Origin: Phreatobacter stygius
GTDB taxonomy: Bacteria > Pseudomonadota > Alphaproteobacteria > Rhizobiales > Phreatobacteraceae
DNA length: 64,000 nucleotides
Assembly (NCBI RefSeq): GCF_005144885.1
Contig: NZ_CP039690.1
Location: forward strand, 6,151,001-6,215,000
Reading direction: 5' to 3'
Positions 18,422 to 26,744 of the stretch are shown here, one piece after another. The position numbers and the translations under genes are program-made. Numbering within the stretch: position 1 is the first letter of the stretch; every line of letters starts with the position of its first letter. The notes beneath the pieces were generated by a model. That model was not told where the DNA came from and did not search any database. It saw only the letters and a program-made list of their open reading frames with translations.

Positions 18422-19861
18422 TCAGACGGCGGCTTGGCGCTCGGAGGGCAGCCACAGGGACAGCAAGCCGCCGAGCGCGAGAAGCGCCACGTTGCATCCG
18501 AGGGCGAGCACGAAGGCATGCGCGTAGGCAGCCGGATCCTGCTCGGCGCCAAGGGCGCTGTAGAAGACGCCGCCGATGATCGCGACACCGAGCGCAGCCC
18601 CGATCTGGAAGGTGGAGATCATCATCCCGGACGCCAGGCCGGCATGTTGCGGATCGAGGCTGCCGATCACGGCCTTGATCACCGACGGCATGACAGTCCC
18701 GAAGCCGAGGCCGGCGCAAACCAAACCGAGTTCCAGGCTATGCGGGAGAACCTTTGCGACCGAAAGCATGACGACGCCGAAGCCGAGAACCTGGAGCGCA
18801 AATCCCAGTGTCAGTGCCCGCACGCCGAGCAACTGCATGACGAAGGACGACACAAGGGAGGCGACAAAGAAGCCCGCGGCAAAGGGCAAGGTGGCGAGGC
18901 CCGCCGCCAACGGGGTCTCGTGCAGCCCGCTCTGCAGATAGACCGCAAACGTCAGATAGAATGACGACAACATATAGAACGCCAAGGCCATGATGAGCCC
19001 GATGACGAAGCCCGCGTTGCGCAACAGTGAAAGGGCAACGAGCGGATTGCCACCGCGCGCGGCGAGGCGTGCTTCGTAACCGACGAACGCCGCGAGAGCG
19101 AAGGGTGAGGCCACGAGCATCGCAATGATCCATCGGGGCCACCCGGTTTCCCGCCCTTCGACCAACGGGTAGACCAGCAGGGCGAGGGTCAAAGACAGAA
19201 GGATGACGCCGCCGACATCGAGCTTTTGCGCGTGCGGTGCACGCGAGTCACGAAGGAACAGCACCCCACCAACGAACGCGGCCAGGCCGATCGGCACATT
19301 GATCAGGAAGATCGCCTGCCAGGCCAACCCAAAGGGGTGAGACGAAACCAGGACGCCGCCGAGCACCTGGCCACAAATGTTCGCCAGGCCGAAGGTGGCG
19401 CCGTAGAAGCCGAGAGCACGCCCTTGCTCTGCGGCCGGAAAGAGCACGCGGATCGAGGCGAGCACTTGCGGCGCCATCGCCGTTGCCGTCAGGCCCTGGA
19501 GAATTCGCGCCGCGACGAGAAAGGCCGGAGACGGGGAGAGGCCGCACAGCAGCGAGGCAATCGTGAACCCGGCGACACCGAAGAGGAACAGGCGCCGGCG
19601 ACCGAACAGATCTCCGAGCCGCGCGCCGGTGATCAGGAACACGGCATAGGTCGCGGCGTAGGCGGAGATGACGAATTGCACCTCGCTCGGCGTGGCACCG
19701 AGATCCTGGCGAATGGCCGGGAGCGCCAGGTTGACGACATTGAAGTCAAGGATCGGAAGAAAAGCTCCCGTGAGCAACACCGGTAGCGCAAACCATCGGC
19801 AAGGGTCTGCCTCGGCGCGATCGCCTTGTTGAAGATCCAGCGGTTCGGCAATTTGGCTCAC
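18422..19861 (-). CDS. MFS drug exporter, DHA2 type
   Basis: The 479-aa membrane protein has about 14 hydrophobic segments, as in the DHA2 (EmrB/QacA-like) proton-driven exporters. Motif C-like and motif A sequences are present: DFNVVNLALPAIRQDLGATP at the first helix and GARLGDLFGRRRLFLFG after the second. The start is GTG at 19861 with GAGGAG 8 nt upstream. The divergent LysR gene at 19987 is its likely regulator, and the GST-like and DUF1993 genes downstream may be co-transcribed. The substrate cannot be read from the sequence. Confidence 0.88.
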   Translation of the reverse strand: MSQIAEPLDLQQGDRAEADPCRWFALPVLLTGAFLPILDFNVVNLALPAIRQDLGATPSEVQFVISAYAATYAVFLITGARLGDLFGRRRLFLFGVAGFTIASLLCGLSPSPAFLVAARILQGLTATAMAPQVLASIRVLFPAAEQGRALGFYGATFGLANICGQVLGGVLVSSHPFGLAWQAIFLINVPIGLAAFVGGVLFLRDSRAPHAQKLDVGGVILLSLTLALLVYPLVEGRETGWPRWIIAMLVASPFALAAFVGYEARLAARGGNPLVALSLLRNAGFVIGLIMALAFYMLSSFYLTFAVYLQSGLHETPLAAGLATLPFAAGFFVASLVSSFVMQLLGVRALTLGFALQVLGFGVVMLSVAKVLPHSLELGLVCAGLGFGTVMPSVIKAVIGSLDPQHAGLASGMMISTFQIGAALGVAIIGGVFYSALGAEQDPAAYAHAFVLALGCNVALLALGGLLSLWLPSERQAAV

Positions 19862-19986
19862 CCTCGAACTCCTCTATCGGCCATTCGGCGCGGCGCGCAG
19901 TGATGTCGACGAGGCTTTGTGCCATGTCCGTTTGTGATTATAAATTATCGATTATTGCGAGCGGAATTCGCAAAAATGGACAGGCG

Positions 19987-20913
19987 ATGAATTGGGACGA
20001 TCTCAGCGTTGTTCTCGCGATCTCCAGGGAAGGCACCCTCTCCGGAGCCGCCCGACGACTGGGCGTGACCCACTCGACGGTGTTTCGTCGCCTCGGCACG
20101 ATGGAAGAACAGATCGGCGCTCGCTTGTTCGAGCGCTTCCGCGACGGCTATGTGCCGACACCAGCTGGTGAAACAGCGGCGCAGGCCGCAGCCCGCGTTG
20201 AAGACGAAGTCCTGACGCTCGAGCGAAAGCTTTCTGGCCAAGACCTAAGACCTTCGGGCGTCGTGCGGATCACCACGACGGACACGCTCGGCACGATCCT
20301 GATGCGCCACTTGCCGGCGATGCGCGCGGTCCATCCGGAGATTCAGGTCGAAGTCGCCATCTCCAATGTGATGGCGAACCTCACCCGCCGAGAGGCCGAG
20401 ATCGCGATCCGGCCCACGGCCGAGCCTCCCGAGATCCTGGTGGGGCGGCGTGTGGCGGACATTGCCCATGCGATTTATGGGTCGCGAGCCTATCTGTCCC
20501 GTCACGCAGACAAAGACCTGTCGGCTCACGATTGGATCGCGCTCGATGATGCGCTGGCGAGCACGGTGATCGGCCGCTGGATACACCAAAACCTCCGCGC
20601 GGCGCATATCACCTGCCGCGTCGACGCTCTTCCTGCGCTGCGGGACGCGGCGCTCGCCGGGCTGGGGCTCGCTTTGCTCCCCTGTTATCTCGGCGATCCG
20701 GCGCCCGGGCTGCGTCGCCTCACACCGAAGACGATGGCGGAGCCGCGATCGGCGCTCTGGCTGCTCACCCACGAGGATCTCAGACGCACCGCCCGCATCC
20801 GCGCGACGCTGGATTTTCTGGCGAAGGCATTCGCCTCGGAGCGTCCGCTTTTTGAGGGACGACGCGCCAACGCCTCGCTGTCGCGCGATCGCGGTCAACT
20901 GAAAGCGACATAG
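19987..20913 (+). CDS. LysR-family transcriptional regulator
   Basis: The 308-aa regulator has an N-terminal winged helix (ISREGTLSGAARRLGVTHST, then VFRRLGTMEEQIGARLFER) and a C-terminal substrate-binding domain (SGVVRITTTDTLGTILMRHL onward). The start at MNWDDL (19987) matches family practice; an upstream frame from 19900 adds unrelated residues. It is divergent from the exporter-GST-DUF1993 run, with an AT-rich intergenic stretch at 19928-19955 that should hold both promoters. It converges on another LysR gene. Confidence 0.9.
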   Translation: MNWDDLSVVLAISREGTLSGAARRLGVTHSTVFRRLGTMEEQIGARLFERFRDGYVPTPAGETAAQAAARVEDEVLTLERKLSGQDLRPSGVVRITTTDTLGTILMRHLPAMRAVHPEIQVEVAISNVMANLTRREAEIAIRPTAEPPEILVGRRVADIAHAIYGSRAYLSRHADKDLSAHDWIALDDALASTVIGRWIHQNLRAAHITCRVDALPALRDAALAGLGLALLPCYLGDPAPGLRRLTPKTMAEPRSALWLLTHEDLRRTARIRATLDFLAKAFASERPLFEGRRANASLSRDRGQLKAT

Positions 20914-20944
20914 CCGCTCATCGAGAGCGACAAGGAGGCCGGGT

Positions 20945-21865
20945 TCAAGAAGCGCTGCTGAGTGCCCGGGAGCTGTGGACATGAGGCGGCTCAGGTCTGG
21001 CGGCGGCGAAGGCCACAGGAGGACGATGCTCGCGGAAGGCAGCAGCAAGAGTTCTAAGGGCCTTGCGCGATGTCACGTCCGAAAGCGTCGAGAGCAGCAC
21101 TATTTCTGATGGCGGTATCGGCGGGAGCGCGAACTTTCTGCTGACCTCGATGGTGCCGGCGGGTACGAGCCGGCACGAAAACACCGAAGTTGCCAATCCT
21201 GCCGAGACTGCTTCGGCAACGGCGAAGGCACCACACCCTAGAAACACTTCAGTCCACGCTATGCCTGCGGAATCGAGCGCCTGATTGGTGAGATTACGAA
21301 TGCCGCATGTCGGTGAAGATGCCGCGAGACGAAGCGGCTCGCCGCTGCGATGGACAAATTCAGGTGTCGCGAACCAGCCGAAATGCTCTGGGGCCAGGAC
21401 CTCGCCATCGCGGCGGTCACCCTCCCTCCGGACGATCGCCGCATCGATGTCGCCCCGATCGAACGCGTCGAGCAGATCGCGCGAGTCATCAAGCCGAACC
21501 TCGATGGTGAGTGCGGGATCGTGAGCGTTCAGCCGCGCAAGCAAGGTCGGGAGTTCCGGCCCACCAACATGTGTCGCGATGCCGAGAGAGAAGCGGCGGC
21601 GAACCGATGAAAGCCCAGCAACAGCGCGATCATGGGCGGCCAGGAACTCACGCGCAGATTCGAGGAACAGGGCTCCCTGTGCAGACAGCCGAACCGACCT
21701 CGGAGTTCGTTCGATCAACTTTTGACCGAGCCGATCTTCCAACCTCTTCAGCTTCACGCTGATGGCGCCCTGCGTCGTGCCGAGCTCGTCCGCAGCGCGG
21801 GTAAAACTCCTGAGGTCAGCAATGGTCACAAACGCCTTCACGGCGTCAACATCGAGCGTCGTCAT
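20945..21865 (-). CDS. LysR-family transcriptional regulator
   Basis: This 306-aa protein has the HTH IADLRSFTRAADELGTTQGA followed by ISVKLKRLEDRLGQKLIERT and a periplasmic-binding-like effector domain. The start MTTLDV at 21865 was preferred to the 54-residue-longer frame. The gene is divergent from the MFS exporter at 22027, so it is the likely regulator of that transporter. The convergent LysR gene at 19987 belongs to a different subgroup, so the two do not look like a recent duplication. Confidence 0.9.
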   Translation of the reverse strand: MTTLDVDAVKAFVTIADLRSFTRAADELGTTQGAISVKLKRLEDRLGQKLIERTPRSVRLSAQGALFLESAREFLAAHDRAVAGLSSVRRRFSLGIATHVGGPELPTLLARLNAHDPALTIEVRLDDSRDLLDAFDRGDIDAAIVRREGDRRDGEVLAPEHFGWFATPEFVHRSGEPLRLAASSPTCGIRNLTNQALDSAGIAWTEVFLGCGAFAVAEAVSAGLATSVFSCRLVPAGTIEVSRKFALPPIPPSEIVLLSTLSDVTSRKALRTLAAAFREHRPPVAFAAARPEPPHVHSSRALSSAS

Positions 21866-22026
21866 GGTATCTATCTTGCTTTGTTGTGTCTGAAATTGCC
21901 AGTCATGCAATTCTAAAATGGACAATCGCCACCTAACGTCGCCGAGACGCGCAACACGGGCCGGCTGCCCGGCCTCTAGCCCTCGCAGGCTCGCCAACTG
22001 CCGGCCAAAAGTCGAGAGGCGGAGCA

Positions 22027-23544
22027 ATGCTGAATGTACTCACCCGTCGCGGTGTAATCGTCTTATTCGCGGTCTGTCTTAGCTGCCTGATGTTCGGGCT
22101 CGAGATTTCCAGTATCCCGTCGATCTTGCCGACGTTGGAAAAGGTACTCCACGCTGACTTCAAGCAGCTCCAGTGGGTGATGAATGCCTACACGATCGCG
22201 GTCACGACCGTTTTGATGGCAACCGGCACTCTTGCAGATCGCTATGGGCGCAAGAGGCTGTTTTTGATCGCGGTTGCCGCATTCGGACTGAGCTCGCTTG
22301 TTTGCGGGCTGGCCGAAGATATCTCCACCCTCATCATCGCACGATTTCTGCAGGGGATGAGCGGCGGCGCGATGCTCATTGCGCAGATTGCAGTCTTGTC
22401 TCACGAATTTCAGGAGGGCCGTGAACGCGCTGTCGCTTGGGGCTGGTGGGGCGTCATCTTCGGAATAGGCCTCGGTTTCGGACCTGTCATCGGTGGGGCA
22501 ATCGTCGCGCTCTCGAGCTGGGAATGGGTCTTCTTGATCCATGTGCTGTTCGCGCTCGTGGCCTTCGTTCTCACACTCACCGGCGTTCATGAATCGAAGG
22601 ATCCCGGCGCCGGCCGCCTCGATATCGCGGGCATCGTAACGCTGTCGCTCGCTGTTTTCTCTCTCGCTTTCTATATCACTCAAGGCCCTGATTTTGGTTT
22701 CACCAGTACGGCCGGCCTCGGAATCCTGGCGTTCTCGGTTGTCAGTTTCATCGGCTTCCTCGTCGCCGAGAAGATCAGCTCTCGGCCGATGTTCGACTTC
22801 TCGGTGTTCCGGATCCGCCCGTTCTCCGGCGCGATCATGGGCTCGTCGGGGATGAACCTGAGCTATTGGCCCTTCATGATCTACCTGCCGATCTGGTTTC
22901 AGTTCGGCATGGGGTATGACAGCGTCACGTCCGGCTTCGCGTTGCTCGCCTACACGTTGCCGACCCTGTTGGTGCCACCGTTTGCCGAGCGTCTGCTGCT
23001 GCGCTACCGGCCCGGTCTCATCATCCCGGCTGGGCTCTTCACCATCGGTCTTGGTTTCCTGGTTATGCGGTTGGGCAGTGGTGTTGCGCACCCGACCTGG
23101 CTGACGATGCTGCCCGGATGTCTCCTCGCCGGGATCGGCCTCGGTATTACCAATACGCCCGTGACCAACACCACCACCGGTTCGGTGTCGAGCGATCGAG
23201 CCGGCATGGCGTCGGGTATCGATATGAGCGCTCGAATGGTCACTCTCGCAGTCAGCATAGCCCTGATGGGCTTCATTCTCGCAAGCGGCGTGCTGTTGTC
23301 TCTGCAGCAGGCGTTGCCGAGCATGAGCGCTGCAGAACTCCGCAATCTCGCTGAGCGAGTGGCCGCGGGCAGCGTCGTCACGCAATCAAATTTGGCGGCA
23401 GATATCGTGCATCGGGCCCTTGCCAATGGCTTCGGGTGGGCGATGGTCTATGGCGGCATCGGTGCCTGGATCATGGCGGGCTTGAGTTACCTTATCTTCA
23501 ACACGGGGTCGTCTCGAAAGACGAACCTCAAGTATTCCGAGTAG
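22027..23544 (+). CDS. MFS drug exporter, DHA2 type
   Basis: The 505-aa protein has about 14 predicted membrane segments. DHA2 features include DRYGRKRLFLIAVAAFGLSS after helix 2, RFLQGMSGGAMLIAQIAVLS and GPVIGGAIVALSSWEWVFLI (motif C). The last third is shorter in loops than QacA. The ATG at 22027 follows the divergent LysR gene by about 160 bp. A broken LysR fragment lies 100 bp downstream. The substrate is unknown. Confidence 0.88.
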   Translation: MLNVLTRRGVIVLFAVCLSCLMFGLEISSIPSILPTLEKVLHADFKQLQWVMNAYTIAVTTVLMATGTLADRYGRKRLFLIAVAAFGLSSLVCGLAEDISTLIIARFLQGMSGGAMLIAQIAVLSHEFQEGRERAVAWGWWGVIFGIGLGFGPVIGGAIVALSSWEWVFLIHVLFALVAFVLTLTGVHESKDPGAGRLDIAGIVTLSLAVFSLAFYITQGPDFGFTSTAGLGILAFSVVSFIGFLVAEKISSRPMFDFSVFRIRPFSGAIMGSSGMNLSYWPFMIYLPIWFQFGMGYDSVTSGFALLAYTLPTLLVPPFAERLLLRYRPGLIIPAGLFTIGLGFLVMRLGSGVAHPTWLTMLPGCLLAGIGLGITNTPVTNTTTGSVSSDRAGMASGIDMSARMVTLAVSIALMGFILASGVLLSLQQALPSMSAAELRNLAERVAAGSVVTQSNLAADIVHRALANGFGWAMVYGGIGAWIMAGLSYLIFNTGSSRKTNLKYSE

Positions 23545-23643
23545 TCGCGAAGCTGATCGCGGCAGGCCACATCGACGGCCCAACGCCAGCCGTGCTTCCC
23601 GCGGCGATGGCAGACGTCGTGTCAGTGCAGCGTTGTCGCCACC

Positions 23644-23886
23644 ATGCCCGAGAAAGTGGCACGCTTGCCTGATCTCGTGTTTGATCTCCGCGACCTGAAA
23701 TATCCGATGCTCGTTGCCGAGTATGGCAGCTTTCGACGCGCGGCAGATTGGCTGAATCTGTCGCAATCGACGCTCAGCCGCGGGACGCAATTGCTGGAAC
23801 GGCGACCGGGTACTCCGCTTTTTGCGCGTGGCCGGCAAGGGGCTCAGCCAAACATTTGCAGGAGGATCGCCTCCGATTTCTGGTGA
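23644..23886 (+). pseudogene. LysR N-terminal remnant
   Basis: The translated stretch FDLRDLKYPMLVAEYGSFRR followed by AADWLNLSQSTLSRGTQLLE and RRPGTPLFARGRQG is a LysR winged helix, but the frame stops after 80 residues with no effector domain. The usual RRIxxLE of the recognition helix reads RGTQLLE, so the helix is itself damaged. No continuation is visible in other frames downstream. It is best read as a decayed gene. Confidence 0.75.
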
Positions 23887-24157
23887 GTGGCCACCACGTC
23901 GTCGCCGTTCTCGTGGGGGCCCGCGATGTGGGGCCCTGGATCGGGGATGAGTAGAAGAGGCAGAATTCAGGGCATGACAACAACCGAAATGTGGTCATCG
24001 TATTGTGGCGTACAAAGACAGGGAAACGGCGGAACCAGTGCGACTCTCAACTCAACCGAGCTGCATCGCCTAGCTATGATGTCTTACCGGTGGTTAGCTG
24101 TGCGGAAGGATCGAAGAATGGAGTCCCAAGGCTGGCGAACCTCGAAGGCAATCGGGA
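23887..24157. other. unassigned stretch between remnants
   Basis: A frame of 119 codons crosses this segment on the plus strand, but I recognise no motif and codon use is poor. It probably contains decayed DNA linked to the LysR remnant. Confidence 0.4.
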
Positions 24158-24532
24158 TTAGCCGGTTTTCGTCTTGGCCCGCAGCGACAGGCAATAGCCG
24201 AGTGTTACCGCTATTCCGGCCGCGACCGCACCGCAGCCGCCGATGACTGCGATCGGAATCGGAGCGAAGGCCCACAGGCCGGCGTAGATCAGGCCGCTGA
24301 TCGCCATGGACCAGCCCCCCAACCGGACGACCTTACGGGCGTCGGCGCTGGGGGTGAATTGCTTGGGCATGCGGTTGCCGAACCAGGCGATCATCAGTCC
24401 CGTCGCGCAGATCACGATCCGGGTTGTCGTGTCGTGGTCGATATAGCCTTGGCTGTGCGCGAAGCTGGCGCCCAGCGCCAGGATGACGATGCCCACGCCC
24501 CAAGCGAGGCTTCCGATCAATTCCTTGTTCAT
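24158..24532 (-). CDS. four-helix membrane protein, partner of an ArsR/SdpR-like repressor
   Basis: The 124-aa protein has four hydrophobic segments (IGSLAWGVGIVILALGASFA, RIVICATGLMIAWFGNRM, WSMAISGLIYAGLWAFAPI and IAVIGGCGAVAAGIAVTLGY). Its ATG overlaps the repressor stop as ATGA, so the two are coupled. The pair recalls the SdpR-SdpI arrangement of Bacillus, where a small membrane protein works with an autorepressor. Here that is an analogy and not a demonstrated homology. The role is unknown. Confidence 0.75.
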   Translation of the reverse strand: MNKELIGSLAWGVGIVILALGASFAHSQGYIDHDTTTRIVICATGLMIAWFGNRMPKQFTPSADARKVVRLGGWSMAISGLIYAGLWAFAPIPIAVIGGCGAVAAGIAVTLGYCLSLRAKTKTG

Positions 24533-24819
24533 TTCGCGGTCTCTCCTTTGGGTTTCGGCGCCTCCGCGCCGAACGAATGGACGAAGCCCAGCAGCACCTC
24601 TTCGAGCACCGACAGTTTCAGGTGATAAATGATGGACCTCCCGACCTTCTCGGCGTGAACCAGGTCGGCCTCCTTCAGCACTGCGAAGTGCGCCGACATC
24701 GTCGGCTTGGCGACGTTGAACTGGTCGCTGATCTCGCCGGCGCTCATTGGCCCCTTACGGAGGAGCTGCAGCACCCGCCGGCGGGTGGGGTCGGAAAGGG
24801 CTCTGAATACCTGACTCAT
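24529..24819 (-). CDS. ArsR-family (SdpR-like) repressor
   Basis: The 96-aa repressor starts at MSQVFRALSDPTRRRVLQLL and has the recognition region AGEISDQFNVAKPTMSAHFA followed by VLKEADLV and the wing KVGRSIIYHL. This autorepressor subgroup lacks metal-binding cysteines. The short start at 24819 was chosen over a 217-residue frame because the extra residues are not HTH-like. A 24-bp palindrome directly upstream (24822-24845) is the obvious operator. It is followed by the coupled membrane protein. Confidence 0.9.
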   Translation of the reverse strand: MSQVFRALSDPTRRRVLQLLRKGPMSAGEISDQFNVAKPTMSAHFAVLKEADLVHAEKVGRSIIYHLKLSVLEEVLLGFVHSFGAEAPKPKGETAK

Positions 24820-24821
24820 GG

Positions 24822-24845
24822 TTCGATGATTAGCTAATTCTCGAA
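24822..24845. promoter_or_regulatory. operator palindrome of the SdpR-like repressor
   Basis: TTCGA and TCGAA flank the perfect inner palindrome ATTAGCTAAT, with two mismatched bases on each side. The 24-bp site ends 2 bp before the repressor start codon. Binding here would block both promoter and ribosome access. Confidence 0.7.
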
Positions 24846-25123
24846 ATAATGCGATAGCGATCATTCGAGCTGAGCCGAATGCCGCAGAGAGCGAGGCGGA
24901 TACCCTCGGCGACAATAGCGCAGAGTAGCGCGCGAATTGGCTGGGTCCGCTTCGCGCCCGATCTCGGTCATCGCGCCATCGCGATCCCTGACCTCGCCGC
25001 CGCCAATCGCGCCCTGCGCCTCGACCGCCGAAGAAAATTCGCAAGCCTCTGTCGATTTCCGAAAATCCCGTTCGTCGTCTCGATGGCAGGCCAATGGAGC
25101 CGGCTCGAACGAGGAGACGGACG

Positions 25124-25492
25124 ATGCGTGTGATGGTGTTGGTGAAGGCGACCGAAGACAGCGAAAAGGGCTTTGTCCGCACGCCCGAGGCGATGGCGAT
25201 GATGGAGGCGATGGGCCGCTTTAACGACGAGCTTCAAGCGGCCGGCATCCTGCGCGACGCCGACGGGCTGAAGCCCTCCTCGCACGGCAAGCGTATTGCC
25301 TTCGATGGTGCCGGCCGCACGGTCATCGACGGGCCTTTCGCCGAAACCAAGGAGCTGGTCGCCGGCTTCTGGCTCTGGGAGGTCAAGGACATGGACGAGG
25401 CGGTTGCCTGGGTGAAGCGCTGCCCCAATCCCATGCCGGGACCGAGCGAGATCGAAATCCGGCCGCTCTACGAGATGGCGGATTGGCAATGA
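25124..25492 (+). CDS. YCII/DGPF-domain protein
   Basis: The 122-aa protein begins MRVMVLVKATEDSEKGFV and carries the family signature VIDGPFAETKELVAGFWLWE followed by VKDMDEAVAWVKRCP. These small ferredoxin-like-fold proteins often sit beside ECF sigma factors of the SigJ type or SRPBCC genes. No sigma factor is found here. GAGGAGA lies 7 nt before the ATG at 25124. Function unknown; structural similarity to muconolactone isomerase-type folds suggests binding of small molecules. Confidence 0.85.
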   Translation: MRVMVLVKATEDSEKGFVRTPEAMAMMEAMGRFNDELQAAGILRDADGLKPSSHGKRIAFDGAGRTVIDGPFAETKELVAGFWLWEVKDMDEAVAWVKRCPNPMPGPSEIEIRPLYEMADWQ

Positions 25493-25645
25493 GGCCCTGA
25501 CGCTTGAGGTCACGGAAATCCATGACCGGACGCGCGAGACGCTTTGCGGCAACTGAAGTGCCAGAATCGGCGGAGCTATTCCGCCGCTACTCCCACTCTT
25601 TGAACCCGCTGCAGGCTCACAAGCGCAGGTCACGCTGCAGCGAGC

Positions 25646-25993
25646 CTATGCTTGATGGTCCCGGATCACCTTCACGAACGCATCGCCATAGCGCTCCAGC
25701 TTCGATTGTCCGACGCCGGAGATGCCGAGCAGGGCGTCGCGGCTCGACGGGCGGTCGGTGGCGAATGCGACCAACGTCGTGTCCGGGAAGACGACGTAAG
25801 GGGGGACCGCGAGCCCCCGGGCGATATCAAGGCGCGCGGCGCGGAGCGCCTCGAACAGCGCCATGTCGGAACCCTCCCGCGCGGATTTGCCGCTCGCCGA
25901 ACGCGACGGAGCTGATCTCGACGCCTTTCCTGCGGTCGGGCGATCCTTGCAGAAGCGAACCTCGCGCTCGCGCTTGAATACGGCGCGCGCCAA
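25646..25993 (-). pseudogene. duplicated 3' end of recQ (HRDC domain only)
   Basis: The last 348 bp of recQ (26745-27092) are repeated here in the same direction with about ten amino-acid differences over 115 residues: [44 protein letters not shown] and [20 protein letters not shown]. Homology begins at ARAVFKRE and ends at the stop codon. There is no helicase part and no obvious start, so it is a remnant. The ParDE module lies between it and the intact recQ. Confidence 0.85.
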
Positions 25994-26172
25994 TTTCCAC
26001 GACGAGGCGGAGGCGATGGGCATCCTGCGCTGGGGTTTCCGGGACCGGGGCGGCGCGTGAGCGCCGTCATGGGTCGCTGGCCGCGCAGCGGGTTCTTGCC
26101 GGCACCCCAGCGATGCACTAAATTGCACCAATAGTATGATTTGCATGCCTCGATAGCCACGTGGAGGGCGCG

Positions 26173-26418
26173 ATGGGAACCGTGCGCAAGACCATCACCC
26201 TGACCGAGCAGCAGGATGCGTGGATCGCCTCGCAAATCGCTGCCGGCCACTACACCAACGATAGCGAGGCGATCCGCGACCTGATCCGGCGTGAGCAGGA
26301 ACGCAGTTTCGAAATCGAGACAATCCGCCAGGCTCTCATAGAGGGCGAGCATAGCGGCGAGCCGGAGCAATTCGACTTTGCGGCCTTCAAGCGGCGCAAA
26401 GCCGCACAACATGGCTGA
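26173..26418 (+). CDS. ParD-type antitoxin
   Basis: The 81-aa protein starts MGTVRKTITLTEQQDAWIAS and has the ribbon-helix-helix pattern followed by NDSEAIRDLIRREQERSFEI, typical of ParD/CopG antitoxins. It should bind its own promoter as a dimer and neutralise the toxin through its C-terminal tail (EPEQFDFAAFKRRKAAQHG). GGAGGG precedes the ATG at 26173. The stop overlaps the ParE start by 8 bp. The module sits between two copies of the recQ 3' end. Confidence 0.9.
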   Translation: MGTVRKTITLTEQQDAWIASQIAAGHYTNDSEAIRDLIRREQERSFEIETIRQALIEGEHSGEPEQFDFAAFKRRKAAQHG

Positions 26419-26701
26419 GTATCGGCTCAGTCCGAGAGCGCAGCGCGATCTTGATGGGATCTTCGATTACACCGTGAAGCAATGGGGCCTGCCCCAGGCG
26501 CTGCGCTATACCGACCTTATCGAAGCAGCCTGCGCCAGTTTGGCGGGGGCGCCCCAGCAATCCCAGGACTGTGCTGCTATTAGACCAGGCTATCGCCGAC
26601 GCAATGTCGAGCTGCATGTCATCTATTTTCGGCAGACAAGCTACGGGATCGCAATCATTCGCATCCTGCATCAGCGCATGGACCAGGCCCGTCACCTTTG
26701 A
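26411..26701 (+). CDS. ParE-type toxin (RelE/ParE family)
   Basis: The 96-aa protein MAEYRLSPRAQRDLDGIFDY has the RelE/ParE fold pattern: an N-terminal strand, a helix pair (YTVKQWGLPQALRYTDLIEA) and C-terminal strands (RRNVELHVIYFRQTSYGIAI followed by IRILHQRMDQARHL). ParE toxins poison DNA gyrase. The late HQRMD motif is usual in this subgroup. Start and overlap with ParD show a normal two-gene operon. No frameshift is visible, so it is probably functional. Confidence 0.9.
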   Translation: MAEYRLSPRAQRDLDGIFDYTVKQWGLPQALRYTDLIEAACASLAGAPQQSQDCAAIRPGYRRRNVELHVIYFRQTSYGIAIIRILHQRMDQARHL

Positions 26702-26744
26702 AGCCACAGCCGGGGCGCCAAGCGAAGCCCACGCCGCAGCCCGC

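Noticed and set aside
22063-23385. 440-codon antisense frame opposite the MFS exporter
   Set aside because: Same reason: the sense frame has 14 membrane segments, the antisense has no recognisable fold.
26122-26172. ParDE promoter and operator
   Set aside because: TTGCAC and TATGAT are present but wrongly spaced, and no clear palindrome was found, so no site is annotated.
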